NCBI RefSeq assembly: GCF_020715565.1
Contig: NZ_CP085839.1
Location: 1,116,001 to 1,180,000, forward strand
DNA: 64,000 bases
Reading direction: 5' to 3'
From: Nocardioides sp. Kera G14
Lineage (GTDB): Bacteria > Actinomycetota > Actinomycetes > Propionibacteriales > Nocardioidaceae
Shown piece by piece: positions 55,730 through 64,000 of this stretch (positions within the stretch are counted from its first letter, which is position 1; each line of letters begins with the position of its first letter). The notes under the pieces were generated by a model. It was given only the letters and a program-made list of their open reading frames with translations, was not told the DNA's origin and ran no database searches. The position numbers and the translations under genes are program-made.

Positions 55730-56530
55730 GTGCTCGAGCGGTTCCTCGACGAGTGGGAGCTCACCCCCGACGGTGACCCCGTTCAGGGTGACGCCGGGCT
55801 GACCATCCCCGTCCGGACCGCCCAGCGACAGCGGGCGCTGCTCAAGATCGCGACGCCGGACCCCGAGACCGAGCACGAGGCGCTCGCCCTCCAGCACTGG
55901 CACGGGCGCGGCGCCGTACGCCTGATCCGAGCCAACCCCCGCCAGCACGTTCTCCTGCTGGAGCGCCTCACGTCGACCGACCTCAGCGACCACTGGGACG
56001 TGCAGGCCTGCGAGATCGTCGGCGGCCTCTACCGACAGCTCCACATCGAGGCACCGCCCCAGCTCCGCCTCCTCTCCTCGTACGTCGCCACGCTGGCCGA
56101 CCGCTTCCAGGGACTGGAGCGCGGGGTGCCCCTACCGCCCCGGCTGATCGACCAGGCCCGCTCGCTCGCGCGCGGTTTCGGCAGGGACGCGGACACCGAC
56201 GGTCGGCTCGTCCACGGCGACCTGCACTATGGCACCGTGCTGGCCGTCGCAGCAGGTGAAGGCGAGGACGAGTGGAAGGCCGTCGATCCGAAGCCGCTCA
56301 GCGGCGATCCGCACTACGAGGTCGCGCCGCTCCTCCTCAACCGGTTCGACGAGCTGGCCGGCCGGGTACGCGAGGGCACGAGGGACCGCTTCTTCGCCGC
56401 GATCGACGCCGCCGGGCTGGACGAGCAGCGCGCCAAGGACTGGGTCGTCGTCCGGATGATGGACCTGGGAATCGCCCACCCGGAGTGGGCCACCCGCTGT
56501 GTCGCCATCGCCAAGGCCGTGCAGGACTGA
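55730..56530 (+). CDS. APH(6)/hydroxyurea-type phosphotransferase, catalytic Asn replaced
   Basis: This 266-residue protein resembles the aminoglycoside/hydroxyurea antibiotic resistance kinase family (StrB-like). The catalytic loop is LVHGDLHYGTVLA (His162-Thr169). In the family this reads HGDLHxxNVL; here Thr169 takes the place of the metal-binding asparagine. The second metal site, AVDPKPLSGDPHYEVAPLLLNRFD, is intact. The start is GTG, seven bases after the flavoenzyme stop, so they are co-transcribed. Altered activity is likely; the substrate is unknown. Confidence 0.82.
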   Translation: MLERFLDEWELTPDGDPVQGDAGLTIPVRTAQRQRALLKIATPDPETEHEALALQHWHGRGAVRLIRANPRQHVLLLERLTSTDLSDHWDVQACEIVGGLYRQLHIEAPPQLRLLSSYVATLADRFQGLERGVPLPPRLIDQARSLARGFGRDADTDGRLVHGDLHYGTVLAVAAGEGEDEWKAVDPKPLSGDPHYEVAPLLLNRFDELAGRVREGTRDRFFAAIDAAGLDEQRAKDWVVVRMMDLGIAHPEWATRCVAIAKAVQD

Positions 56531-56554
56531 GCCGAGCCGACTAGGGTTCCCGCC

Positions 56555-58426
56555 GTGAGTGACACCAGCCACACCAGCGACACCAGCTTCCTCGACACGA
56601 TGCCGGCCAACGTGGCCATCCAGTTCCTCGACCGGGTGGCGGCGGACCCGGACGGGGAGGCCTTCCTCTTCCCGCACCCCGGTGGTCACGACGGTGACCA
56701 CGAGGGGCAGCACGAGCACGGCGAGCACTGGCACTCCGTCACCTGGCGTGAGGTCGGTGACCACGTGGAGAAGCTGGCCGCGGGCCTGGTGAGCCTCGGC
56801 ATCAACCTCGAGGACCGCGTCGGCATCGCAGCCTCGACCCGCTACGAGTGGATCCTCGCCGACCTGGCGGTGATGTGCGCCGGTGGTGCCACCACGACCG
56901 TCTACCCGAGCAGCAAGGACGACGACGTCGCCTGGATCCTCGGCGACTCCGAGTGCCGCGTCGTCTTCGCCGAGGACGACGAGCAGATCGGCAAGATCGA
57001 GAAGCACGCCGCCGAGCTGGGCTCCCTGATCAAGATCGTCACGTTCGACGGCACCGCGGACGGCAACCGGGTGATCAGCCTCGACCACCTCGAGACGCTG
57101 GGCGAGGAGTACCTCGCCACCCGCGAGCACCTCATCGCGGATATCGCCAAGCAGATCCAGCCCGACCAGCTCGCCACCCTCGTCTACACCTCGGGCACGA
57201 CCGGTCGCTCCAAGGGCGTCCGACTGCTGCACCGCAGCTGGGTCTACGAGGGTGCGGCCATCCAGGCGCAGGACATCCTCAGCACCAACGACCTGCAGTT
57301 CCTCTGGCTCCCGATGTCCCACGTCTTCGGCAAGGTGCTGCTCTCCACACAGCTGGCGATCGGCTTCCCGACGGCGATCGACGGCCGCGTCGACAGGATC
57401 ATCGACAACCTCGCCCTCATCCGCCCGACGTTCATGGGCGCCGCGCCGCGCATCTTCGAGAAGGCCTACGCCCGCATCGTCACCATGGTCGAGTCCGAGG
57501 GCGGCGTGAAGAAGAAGCTCTTCGACCGTGCCTTCGCCGTCGGCCGCAAGTACGACGCGCTCATCGCCGCCGAGAAGTCGATCCCGCTCACGCTCCAGGT
57601 CCAGCACGCGCTCCTCGACATCCTCGTCCTGCGCAAGGTGCGCGAGCGCTTCGGTGGCCGGATCCGCTTCATGATCTCCGGCTCCGCCGCACTCAACCCC
57701 GAGATCGCCTCGTGGTTCCACGCCGCCGGCCTGATGATCCTCGAGGGCTACGGCATGACCGAGAACGCCGCCGGCGCCGCGGTCAACCGCCCCGAGGACA
57801 ACCGGATCGGCACTGTCGGCCCGGCCATCCCCGGCAGCGAGATCCGGATCGGCGAGCACGACGAGGTCCAGATCAAGGGCCCGCACGTGATGGCCGGCTA
57901 CCACAACAACGAGGCCGCGACGGCCGACACCTTCACTGCCGACGGCTGGCTCCGCACCGGCGACAAGGGCTCCCTCGACGCCGACGGCTACCTGACGATC
58001 ACTGGCCGGCTCAAGGAGATCTTCAAGACCTCCGGCGGCAAGTACATCGCCCCCAACCAGATCGAGGCGAAGTTCAAGGCGCTCTGCCCCTACGCCAGTC
58101 AGTTCGTCGTCTTCGGTGCCGAGCGGAACTTCGCCGTCGCCCTGGTGACGCTCGATCCCGATGCCATCGAGGGCTGGGCCGCGGAGAAGGGCCTCGCCGG
58201 GGCGTCGTACGCCGACATCGTCTCCTCTGCGGCGGCGCGCGAGATGGTCGGTGGCTATGTGGCGCAGCTCAACGAGCAGCTCAACCGCTGGGAGACGATC
58301 AAGAAGTGGGAGATCCTCGACCACGACCTGTCGATCGAGTCCGGTGAGCTCACCCCGTCGCTGAAGGTGAAGCGCGCCGTCGTCGAGCGGAACAACGATG
58401 CGACGATCGCCGGCTTCTACAGCTAG
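56555..58426 (+). CDS. Long-chain acyl-CoA synthetase, FadD15 type, with His-rich N-terminal insert
   Basis: This 623-residue adenylate-forming ligase has YTSGTTGRSKGVRLLHR for ATP, LEGYGMTEN, GWLRTGDKGSLDADGYL and GRLKEIFKTSGGKYIAP. It ends normally with LKVKRAVV for the catalytic lysine. These features match the FadD15 group that activates long-chain fatty acids. An insert rich in His and Gly (HPGGHDGDHEGQHEHGEHWH) at about residues 46-65 is unusual for the family. The stop overlaps the stop of the convergent endonuclease gene (CTAG). The start is GTG. Confidence 0.95.
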   Translation: MSDTSHTSDTSFLDTMPANVAIQFLDRVAADPDGEAFLFPHPGGHDGDHEGQHEHGEHWHSVTWREVGDHVEKLAAGLVSLGINLEDRVGIAASTRYEWILADLAVMCAGGATTTVYPSSKDDDVAWILGDSECRVVFAEDDEQIGKIEKHAAELGSLIKIVTFDGTADGNRVISLDHLETLGEEYLATREHLIADIAKQIQPDQLATLVYTSGTTGRSKGVRLLHRSWVYEGAAIQAQDILSTNDLQFLWLPMSHVFGKVLLSTQLAIGFPTAIDGRVDRIIDNLALIRPTFMGAAPRIFEKAYARIVTMVESEGGVKKKLFDRAFAVGRKYDALIAAEKSIPLTLQVQHALLDILVLRKVRERFGGRIRFMISGSAALNPEIASWFHAAGLMILEGYGMTENAAGAAVNRPEDNRIGTVGPAIPGSEIRIGEHDEVQIKGPHVMAGYHNNEAATADTFTADGWLRTGDKGSLDADGYLTITGRLKEIFKTSGGKYIAPNQIEAKFKALCPYASQFVVFGAERNFAVALVTLDPDAIEGWAAEKGLAGASYADIVSSAAAREMVGGYVAQLNEQLNRWETIKKWEILDHDLSIESGELTPSLKVKRAVVERNNDATIAGFYS

Positions 58427-59202
58427 AGGATCCGGAACCCGACCGAGTAGATGTAGCGGTGGTCCGTCGCGCGGGTGTGGGCGCGGCGGTAGCCGAAGAG
58501 CTTGAGGTCGCGGGTCGCGAAGGCCTGGTCGATGCTCGTGTTGCGGGCGCGGCGACAGGCGTGGGCACCCGGGTGTGCCGCACTCGTCATGGCGTGGCGG
58601 CGGTTGGTGTAGCTGCAGACCACCGACCGACCGGCGTTGAAGTCGCCCGCGACCAGGACCGGGATGCCGGCATGCTGGAGACGGGCGACGGCGGCGAGGA
58701 TGCGCCGGTTGTTGATCCGGCTGCGCCGGGCGCTGTTGTGCGGGTTGTGCACCGGGATCACCGCGACCCGGTAGCCGTCGTGGTCGGCCAGGGTGAGGAT
58801 CGGTGTGTTCTTGTGTCGGCTGTGGGTGCCGTACGTCGGGATCCGGGACCGGTCGACGACCGTCCAGGCGCTCGTGCGGTAGATCACCGTGTTGCGCACG
58901 CCGCCGGTTCCGACCATCTCCCACTGCCCCTGGGTGGCGGTTCGGAAGGACTGCGGCTGCCGGCCCTCGATCTCGACCAGCACGCCGAGGTCAGCGTGGG
59001 AGCGGTCGATCCTCCTCACCATCTTCTGCATCCGCCTGCGGGCGTTGGCATATCCGGTGAGCGACTCGCGCTGGGCGTTGGCGAAGAAGAGCCGGTGGTC
59101 ATCCGACGGTGGATGCGCGTCGGCATGGGCGGCGGGAGCGGCGGTGACGATGCTGCCAGCGACGAGGGCGACCAGGCAGGCGAAGGTCCTGAGGCGGAGC
59201 AC
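58423..59202 (-). CDS. Exported endonuclease/exonuclease/phosphatase family protein
   Basis: This protein of about 259 residues has a signal peptide (LRLRTFACLVALVAGSIVTA, cleavage near AHA) and an EEP-type fold: FFANAQ in place of the usual FNIR/W strand, LVEIEGRQ with the metal-binding glutamate, IPVHNPHNS, VAGDFNAGRS with the Asp/Asn pair, and RATDHRYIYS with the final His. It could hydrolyse nucleic acid or phosphate esters outside the cell. The GTG at 59202 starts the signal peptide; it diverges from imuA' and has a LexA box between. The end shares CTAG with fadD. Confidence 0.8.
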   Translation of the reverse strand: MLRLRTFACLVALVAGSIVTAAPAAHADAHPPSDDHRLFFANAQRESLTGYANARRRMQKMVRRIDRSHADLGVLVEIEGRQPQSFRTATQGQWEMVGTGGVRNTVIYRTSAWTVVDRSRIPTYGTHSRHKNTPILTLADHDGYRVAVIPVHNPHNSARRSRINNRRILAAVARLQHAGIPVLVAGDFNAGRSVVCSYTNRRHAMTSAAHPGAHACRRARNTSIDQAFATRDLKLFGYRRAHTRATDHRYIYSVGFRIL

Positions 59203-59231
59203 GCGGACAAGATAGCGGGAGGGTCCATGGA

Positions 59232-59260
59232 TTGATTTGTTCGAACAAATGTTCGAACAT
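59232..59260 (+). promoter_or_regulatory. Predicted promoter of imuA' overlapping the LexA box
   Basis: TTGATT (59232-59237) and GAACAT (59255-59260) are 17 bases apart. Transcription would then begin at about 59267, the GTG start of imuA', giving a leaderless mRNA. The -10 is weak, as expected for a LexA-repressed promoter. Confidence 0.4.
59241..59256. promoter_or_regulatory. LexA binding site (SOS box)
   Basis: TCGAAC-AAAT-GTTCGA is a perfect palindrome that matches the actinobacterial/Bacillus SOS box (TCGAACNNNNGTTCGA). It lies directly before imuA'-imuB-dnaE2, a known DNA-damage cassette, and 39 bases from the start of the divergent exported nuclease. Confidence 0.95.
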
Positions 59261-59266
59261 GGGTCT

Positions 59267-59965
59267 GTGGCCACCCTGACCCAGCTCGAGCAGCTCGACC
59301 AGTTGCGTGAGCGGATGCGACGACTCGAGCGTGCCGCGCCGCAGCGCCGGGCGCTGGAGACGCTGCCGGTGCTGCGCGATCTCGTGCAGCTCCAGGCCGG
59401 AGGAGTCTACGAGGTCGATCCGGGGGCAGGGGGAGCCAGCCTCACCTGGGGACTGCTCGCCGGTCCGACCGCCGCCGGGGAGTGGGGAGCCGTCGTCGGC
59501 GTACCCGACTTCGGGGCGGAGGCCGCTGCGGCACTCGGCGTCCGGTTGGAGCGGGTGATCTGCGTGCCCGAGCCCGGCGAGGCCTGGCTCGAGGCCGTCG
59601 CCGCGCTGGTGGATGTCGCCTCCCTCATCGTGGTCCGGCCGCCTACCGGTCGCGCGGGCCGGGTCTCCGAGGCCGTGGCCGGCAAGCTCGCCGCTCGTCT
59701 CCGCACCCGGGAGGCCGCATTGATCTCGCTCGGCCCCTGGCCACGCGCCGAGGTGCGCCTGACCGCCTCCGCGCCGCGCTGGGGTGGTGCCGGGCAGGGC
59801 GACGGGCACCTGCGCGCGCGGCTGCTGAGCGTCGAGGCGCGCCGCGGGACGGCACCCGCCCGCCGGGTCGACCTCTGGTTCCCGGCCGCCGACCTGACGC
59901 TGGTCGCCCAGGCTCCGCGGGAGGAGGTGGCCGGTCGTGCGCACCTTGGTGTTGTGGCTTCCTGA
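59267..59965 (+). CDS. ImuA'-like mutasome accessory protein
   Basis: This protein of about 232 residues resembles the RecA-related ImuA' of actinobacteria: QLEQLDQLRERMRRLERAAP at the start (short form LEQLDQLRERMRRLE), then LPVLRDLV, and a RecA-like core with GAVVGVPDFGAEAAAALGV but a weak nucleotide loop. ImuA' helps the ImuB-DnaE2 translesion polymerase. The start is uncertain: TTG 59237 and ATG 59249 are in frame, but they fall in the LexA box; GTG 59267 fits the leaderless promoter. It overlaps imuB by 29 bases. Confidence 0.8.
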   Translation: MATLTQLEQLDQLRERMRRLERAAPQRRALETLPVLRDLVQLQAGGVYEVDPGAGGASLTWGLLAGPTAAGEWGAVVGVPDFGAEAAAALGVRLERVICVPEPGEAWLEAVAALVDVASLIVVRPPTGRAGRVSEAVAGKLAARLRTREAALISLGPWPRAEVRLTASAPRWGGAGQGDGHLRARLLSVEARRGTAPARRVDLWFPAADLTLVAQAPREEVAGRAHLGVVAS

Positions 59966-61505
59966 CTGGCCGGTCGCAGCCGGCCTGCGCGCCGGCGGCC
60001 TGCCCGGGCACATCCCCGCCGCCGTCTTCCACGCCAACCGGGTGGTCGCCTGCAACGGCGGCGCCCGTGACCATGGCGTACGTCGCGGCATGCGGCGTCG
60101 CGACGCGCAGTCGCGCTGCCCCGACCTGCAGCTCCTCGACGCCACCCCCGACCGGGACGCGGTGGCCTTCGAGGAGGTGCTCGGTGTGCTCGAGGAGCTC
60201 CGTCCCGGGGTGGCGCCGCTGCGGCCCGGTCTGGTGGCGCTGCGCTCGCCCGGACGGTTCTACGGCGGCGACGAGGAGGCCTGCGCGGTGCTCCTCGAGG
60301 CTGTCGTCGGGCTGGGAGTGCGCGACGTGCGGCTCGGTGTCGCCGACGACCTCTTCACCGCCGAGCAGGCCGCCCGCGTCGCCGGCGTGCAGGAGGCGCG
60401 GATCATTCCCGAGGGCGGCACCGCCGACTTCCTCCGGCCGCTTCCGGTCGACGTCATCGACACTGTGTCCTACGGTGCCGGGGGCGGCAGTGAGACGGTC
60501 AGCCTGCTGCAGCGGCTCGGGCTGATGACCCTCGGCGACCTCGCCGGCGTGCCGGCCGCCGGCGTACTCGCGCGCTTCGGGCAGCAGGCCGCGTGGATCC
60601 ACCGTGTCCTCACCGGCGGCGGTGAGAGCGCCGGCCTGCCGATGCGGTCGGTGCCCCCGGAGCTCTCCGTCGAGGTCGGCTTCGAGCCTCCGTTGAGCGA
60701 TGCGGAGGCGATCTGCTTCTCCAGTCGACGTACCTGCGAGGAGTTCGTCACCCGGCTCGCCCACCACCAGCTCGTCTGCACCGACGTCCGGATCGAGGTC
60801 GAGGCCGAATCGTCGGGGAGCTCGTACGGCGGCGAGCTGGCCTCCACGCGTCGCTGGCTGCATCCGCGCTGGTTCGGGGCGACCGACCTCGTCGACCGGC
60901 TGCACTGGCAGCTCGTCGGCTCCCTGCGCGCCGGCTCGATCGGGTCGCCGGTGACCCGGGTGCGACTCGTGCCTGAAGCGGTCGTCAGCGACGCAGTGCA
61001 TGCCGACGGGCTCTGGGGCGGCACCGACGCCCGGGTCGAGCGTGGCGTCGCCCGGGTGCAGGGGCTGCTCGGTCCCGAGGCCGTCGTCGCGCCCGTGCTG
61101 CAGGGCGGCCGCACCCCGGCCGAGCGTCAGGCGATGGTGCCGTGGGGCACCCGTCCGACCGGCCTGCGGCCGCGGGAGCTGCCGTGGCCCGGCTCGATCC
61201 CCGCGCCGTACCCCTCGCGGGTGCTGCCCGAGCCGGTGCCGGCCGGCGTGATGGACTCCGGCGGCCGTCCGGTGGTGATCGGCTCGCGCGGCTCGGTCAG
61301 CTCCGATCCGTCCCGCTTCCGGCCCCATGCCGGCGAGGGCTGGCTCCCGGTCACCGCCTGGGCCGGCCCGTGGCCGGTCGACGACTGCTGGTGGGAGCCG
61401 GGCTCGCGCAAGGTCGCACGCTTCCAGCTCGTCTCCGCCGACGGTCGGGCATGGCTGGTCACCTGCGACGGCGACCGCTGGGTGACGGAAGCGGCCTATG
61501 ACTGA
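59937..61505 (+). CDS. imuB: ImuB, inactive Y-family polymerase homologue
   Basis: This 522-residue protein has the Y-family polymerase fold. It begins with VLWLPDWPVAAGL, where active polymerases have the metal-binding DMDAF-type motif; the acidic residues are lost, as in known ImuB. Middle text is GRFYGGDEEACAVLLEAV. A C-terminal region, with PVTAWAGPWPVDDCWW, carries the ImuB-specific end. It is thought to bridge DnaE2 and the sliding clamp. The GTG start overlaps imuA' by 29 bases; dnaE2 follows after 12. Confidence 0.93.
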   Translation: MRTLVLWLPDWPVAAGLRAGGLPGHIPAAVFHANRVVACNGGARDHGVRRGMRRRDAQSRCPDLQLLDATPDRDAVAFEEVLGVLEELRPGVAPLRPGLVALRSPGRFYGGDEEACAVLLEAVVGLGVRDVRLGVADDLFTAEQAARVAGVQEARIIPEGGTADFLRPLPVDVIDTVSYGAGGGSETVSLLQRLGLMTLGDLAGVPAAGVLARFGQQAAWIHRVLTGGGESAGLPMRSVPPELSVEVGFEPPLSDAEAICFSSRRTCEEFVTRLAHHQLVCTDVRIEVEAESSGSSYGGELASTRRWLHPRWFGATDLVDRLHWQLVGSLRAGSIGSPVTRVRLVPEAVVSDAVHADGLWGGTDARVERGVARVQGLLGPEAVVAPVLQGGRTPAERQAMVPWGTRPTGLRPRELPWPGSIPAPYPSRVLPEPVPAGVMDSGGRPVVIGSRGSVSSDPSRFRPHAGEGWLPVTAWAGPWPVDDCWWEPGSRKVARFQLVSADGRAWLVTCDGDRWVTEAAYD

Positions 61506-61517
61506 CAGGGCTGACTG

Positions 61518-64000
61518 ATGGGCTGGGAGAATCCCGAGATCCCGTGGCGTGAGCTGGAGAAGCGGCTCTCGGCCAAGCCGGTGGACCCCTCCGACGTGCC
61601 GATGTCGCGACGCCGCCGCACGATCGCACCGACGGTCGTGCCGCCGGAGGGGCCGGTCGTGCCCTATGCGGAGCTGCATGCCCACTCGCACTTCAGCTTC
61701 CTCGACGGCGCGTCCTCGCCGAGCGACCTGGTGGCCGAGGCGATCCGGCTCGGGCTGCACGGGCTGGCGCTCACCGACCACGACGGGTTCTACGGTGCAC
61801 CGGCGCTGGCGGAGACGATGAAGCTGCTCGGCCTCGACAACACCACCCTGCGGACCGTGTACGGCGCCGAGCTCTCCCTCGGGCTGAGCGGCCCGCAGAA
61901 CGGCGTGGCCGACCCGAAGGGCCGGCACCTGCTGGTGCTGGCACGAGGGGTCGAGGGCTACCACCGGCTGGCCGGTGCGATCACCGAGGCACAGCTCCGG
62001 GGCGACGAGAAGGGCCGGCCGGTCTACGACTGGGACGAGCTGGTCGACCGCGCGCGAGACAACGGACGGGACCACTGGCTCGTGCTGACCGGGTGTCGCA
62101 AGGGTTTCCGTGCCCGCGATGACATCGCGACTCTCATCGACGCGTTCGGCGAGGACAACGTCGTCGTCGAGCTGACCGACCACCAGATGCCCACCGACTC
62201 CCGCACCAACGATGGGCTCTGGGCCCTGGCCCACGAGCTGCGACTGCCCGCGGTCGCGACCGGCAACGTGCACTACGCCACCCCGCAGGCCAACCACCTC
62301 GCCGACGCGATGGCCGCGGTGCGGGCACGCCGGGCGCTGCCCGAGATGGCCGGCTGGCTCGCCCCGCACGGCGCCGCCCACCTGCGCAGCGGTGAGGAGA
62401 TGCTGCGACGCTTCGCCCGCTATCCCGGTACCGTCGCCCGCTCGGTCGAGCTCGCCGACGAGTGTGCCTTCGACCTGCGCCGGGCCAAGCCGGAGCTGCC
62501 CAGCCGGCAGATCCCGGAGGGCCACACGGCGGCGACCTGGTTGCGGCACCTCACCGAGGAGGGCTTCGAGCTGCGCTACGCCCAGGCCTACCGTCACGAC
62601 CCCGACTTCGTGGCGCGCGCCCGAGCACGCGTCGAGCACGAGCTCGACGTGGTGATCGGCAAGAACTTCCCGGGCTACTTCGTGATCGTCCACGACATCG
62701 TCGCCTTCGCCCGGTCGGAGGGGATCCTCTGCCAGGGCAGGGGGTCGGCTGCCGCGAGCGCGATCTGCTTCGCCCTCGGCATCACCGCGATCGACCCGGT
62801 CTTCTACGGACTGCCCTTCGAGCGGTTCATCTCCGCGCACCGCGAGGAGGAGCCCGACATCGACGTCGACTTCGACTCCAACCGGCGTGAGGAGGTCATC
62901 CAGTGGGTCTATGAGACCTACGGCCGGCGCAACGCCGCGCAGGTCGCCAATATCGTCGGTTACCGGCCGAAGATGGCGATCCGTGACGCCGCCAAGGCGT
63001 TGGGGCACAGCCCCGGCCAGCAGGACGCCTGGTCGAAGCAGGTCTCGAGCTGGCGCTCGGTCGAGGCACCTCCTGAGGCCGAGGTCCCTGACGCCGTACT
63101 CGCGCTGGCGAAGGAGTTCCTCGGAGCACCTCGCCATCTCGGGATCCACTCGGGCGGGATGATCCTCACCGAGCGCCCGATCGGCGAGGTGGTGCCGATC
63201 GAGCGGGCGCGGATGGAGAAGCGCACCGTCCTGCAGTGGGACAAGGACGGCTGCGAGTTCATGGGGCTGGTGAAGTTCGACCTGCTCGGGCTCGGCATGC
63301 TCTCCGCGCTCGACCACCTGATGCAGATCGTGCGCACACATCTGGGGGAGAGCTGGGAGCTGGCGACGATCCCCAAGGAGGAGCCGGCGGTCTACGACAT
63401 GCTCTGCCGGGCCGACTCGATCGGTGTCTTCCAGGTCGAGAGCCGTGCCCAGATCGGCACGCTGCCCCGGCTCCAGCCGCGCTGCTTCTACGACCTCGCG
63501 ATCGAGATCGCCCTGATCCGGCCCGGCCCGATCCAGGGTGGCGCAGTCCATCCCTACGTACGTCGTGCCACCGGCCGTGAGGAGGTGGAGTACGCCCATC
63601 CGCTGCTGGAGCCGGTGCTGTCACGGACGCGAGGGGTCCCCCTCTTCCAGGAGCAGCTGATGGAGATGGGCCGTGTCCTGGGTGACTTCAGCGCCGACGA
63701 TGCCGACCTGCTGCGCCGGGCGATGGGCTCCAAGCGGGGCGTCGAGCGGATCGAGTCGCTCAAGGAGCGGCTCTTCGACGGGATGATCGACAAGGGGATG
63801 ACCGAGGCGGCCGCGACGGCGGTCTACTTCCAGATCCTGTCGTTCGCGAACTTCGGCTTCGCCGAGTCGCACGCGCTCTCCTTCGCCAAGCTGGTCTATG
63901 CCTCCTCGTGGTTCAAGCTGCACTACCCCGGGGCGTTCCTCGCCGGCCTGTTGCGCGCCCAGCCGATGGGTTTCTACTCGCCGCAGTCCCTCACCCAGGA
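61518..64000 (+). CDS. dnaE2: Error-prone DNA polymerase DnaE2 (partial, C-terminus beyond window)
   Basis: The 827 residues visible are a C-family polymerase of the DnaE2 type. A PHP domain starts with YAELHAHSHFSFLDGASSP near residue 53, and the polymerase active site is EEEPDIDVDFDSNRR (Asp447 and Asp449, with Asp451 nearby). Other text includes GRGSAASAICFALGI and FGFAESHALSFAKL. It copies past DNA lesions with low fidelity and is the catalytic part of the SOS mutasome with ImuA' and ImuB. The remaining few hundred residues lie beyond the window edge. Confidence 0.96.
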   Translation, partial: MGWENPEIPWRELEKRLSAKPVDPSDVPMSRRRRTIAPTVVPPEGPVVPYAELHAHSHFSFLDGASSPSDLVAEAIRLGLHGLALTDHDGFYGAPALAETMKLLGLDNTTLRTVYGAELSLGLSGPQNGVADPKGRHLLVLARGVEGYHRLAGAITEAQLRGDEKGRPVYDWDELVDRARDNGRDHWLVLTGCRKGFRARDDIATLIDAFGEDNVVVELTDHQMPTDSRTNDGLWALAHELRLPAVATGNVHYATPQANHLADAMAAVRARRALPEMAGWLAPHGAAHLRSGEEMLRRFARYPGTVARSVELADECAFDLRRAKPELPSRQIPEGHTAATWLRHLTEEGFELRYAQAYRHDPDFVARARARVEHELDVVIGKNFPGYFVIVHDIVAFARSEGILCQGRGSAAASAICFALGITAIDPVFYGLPFERFISAHREEEPDIDVDFDSNRREEVIQWVYETYGRRNAAQVANIVGYRPKMAIRDAAKALGHSPGQQDAWSKQVSSWRSVEAPPEAEVPDAVLALAKEFLGAPRHLGIHSGGMILTERPIGEVVPIERARMEKRTVLQWDKDGCEFMGLVKFDLLGLGMLSALDHLMQIVRTHLGESWELATIPKEEPAVYDMLCRADSIGVFQVESRAQIGTLPRLQPRCFYDLAIEIALIRPGPIQGGAVHPYVRRATGREEVEYAHPLLEPVLSRTRGVPLFQEQLMEMGRVLGDFSADDADLLRRAMGSKRGVERIESLKERLFDGMIDKGMTEAAATAVYFQILSFANFGFAESHALSFAKLVYASSWFKLHYPGAFLAGLLRAQPMGFYSPQSLTQ

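Noticed and set aside
56132..58924. A 930-codon open frame on the minus strand
   Set aside because: It lies opposite the fadD gene and has shadow-like composition.
59643..63599. A 1318-codon open frame on the minus strand
   Set aside because: It is the mirror of imuB and dnaE2, which have clear catalytic motifs; the minus-strand text is low-complexity Arg/Val/Gly/Asp without any domain.

Overview
The window looks like the chromosome of a high-GC actinobacterium, most likely a Nocardioides or a close relative in the Nocardioidaceae (inference). GC is very high and GTG starts are common. Two DUF222/HNH genes, the SOS mutasome imuA'-imuB-dnaE2 and the block leuS ... comEA-comEC-holA / rpsT ... 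lepA are what such a genome would carry. I found no rRNA, tRNA, insertion sequence, integrase or CRISPR array. The penicillin-acylase gene runs off the left edge and dnaE2 runs off the right edge.

Left part (1-6.3 kb): a TetR regulator diverges from a tightly coupled operon of three genes: an amino-acid permease fused in one reading frame to a flavin monooxygenase, an NAD-dependent epimerase/dehydratase and an exported penicillin-acylase-family hydrolase. A -35/-10 pair and an inverted repeat lie between the divergent genes. 6.3-13.5 kb is a stress and metabolic cluster: a GspP39-like SDR, a zinc alcohol dehydrogenase, a glycosyltransferase, a CYP152-like P450 with an apparent internal deletion, a large katE catalase and an amidohydrolase. 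13.5-24.6 kb holds mostly single genes: a methyltransferase, a frameshifted acyl-CoA ligase, LtrA, a YbaK deacylase, an SDR, a MocR regulator with its YczE membrane partner, GNAT, an SDR behind a KstR-like operator, a MerR/SnoaL pair, a broken small membrane protein and a DUF222/HNH gene.

24.6-31.6 kb: an unusual SDR with a four-cysteine finger overlaps a GDT1/UPF0016 cation transporter. An alcohol dehydrogenase overlaps thioredoxin. A cysteine-desulfurase-like enzyme and a GT-C membrane glycosyltransferase converge on a repeat-hairpin region. 31.8-38.5 kb is a probable amine-use operon: two FtsX/MacB-type permeases (one without the extracytoplasmic domain), their ATPase, an APC permease, a copper amine oxidase with a His/Met/Cys-rich tail and a DUF5134-like membrane protein. 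Most junctions are overlaps or short gaps, but a terminator-like hairpin and a palindrome precede the oxidase.

38.5-52.4 kb is the housekeeping core: leuS, degV, comEA, comEC, holA, rpsT, a phosphotransferase, phoD, a lipoprotein and lepA. A striking 22-bp repeat array with inverted copies surrounds the holA/rpsT terminator. 52.4-54.5 kb is a patch with a decayed P-loop kinase and a second DUF222 gene. 54.5-58.4 kb carries an FAD oxidoreductase, an APH(6)-like kinase with an altered active site and a FadD15-type ligase. From 59.2 kb a perfect LexA box drives imuA'-imuB-dnaE2, the error-prone DNA damage tolerance cassette.
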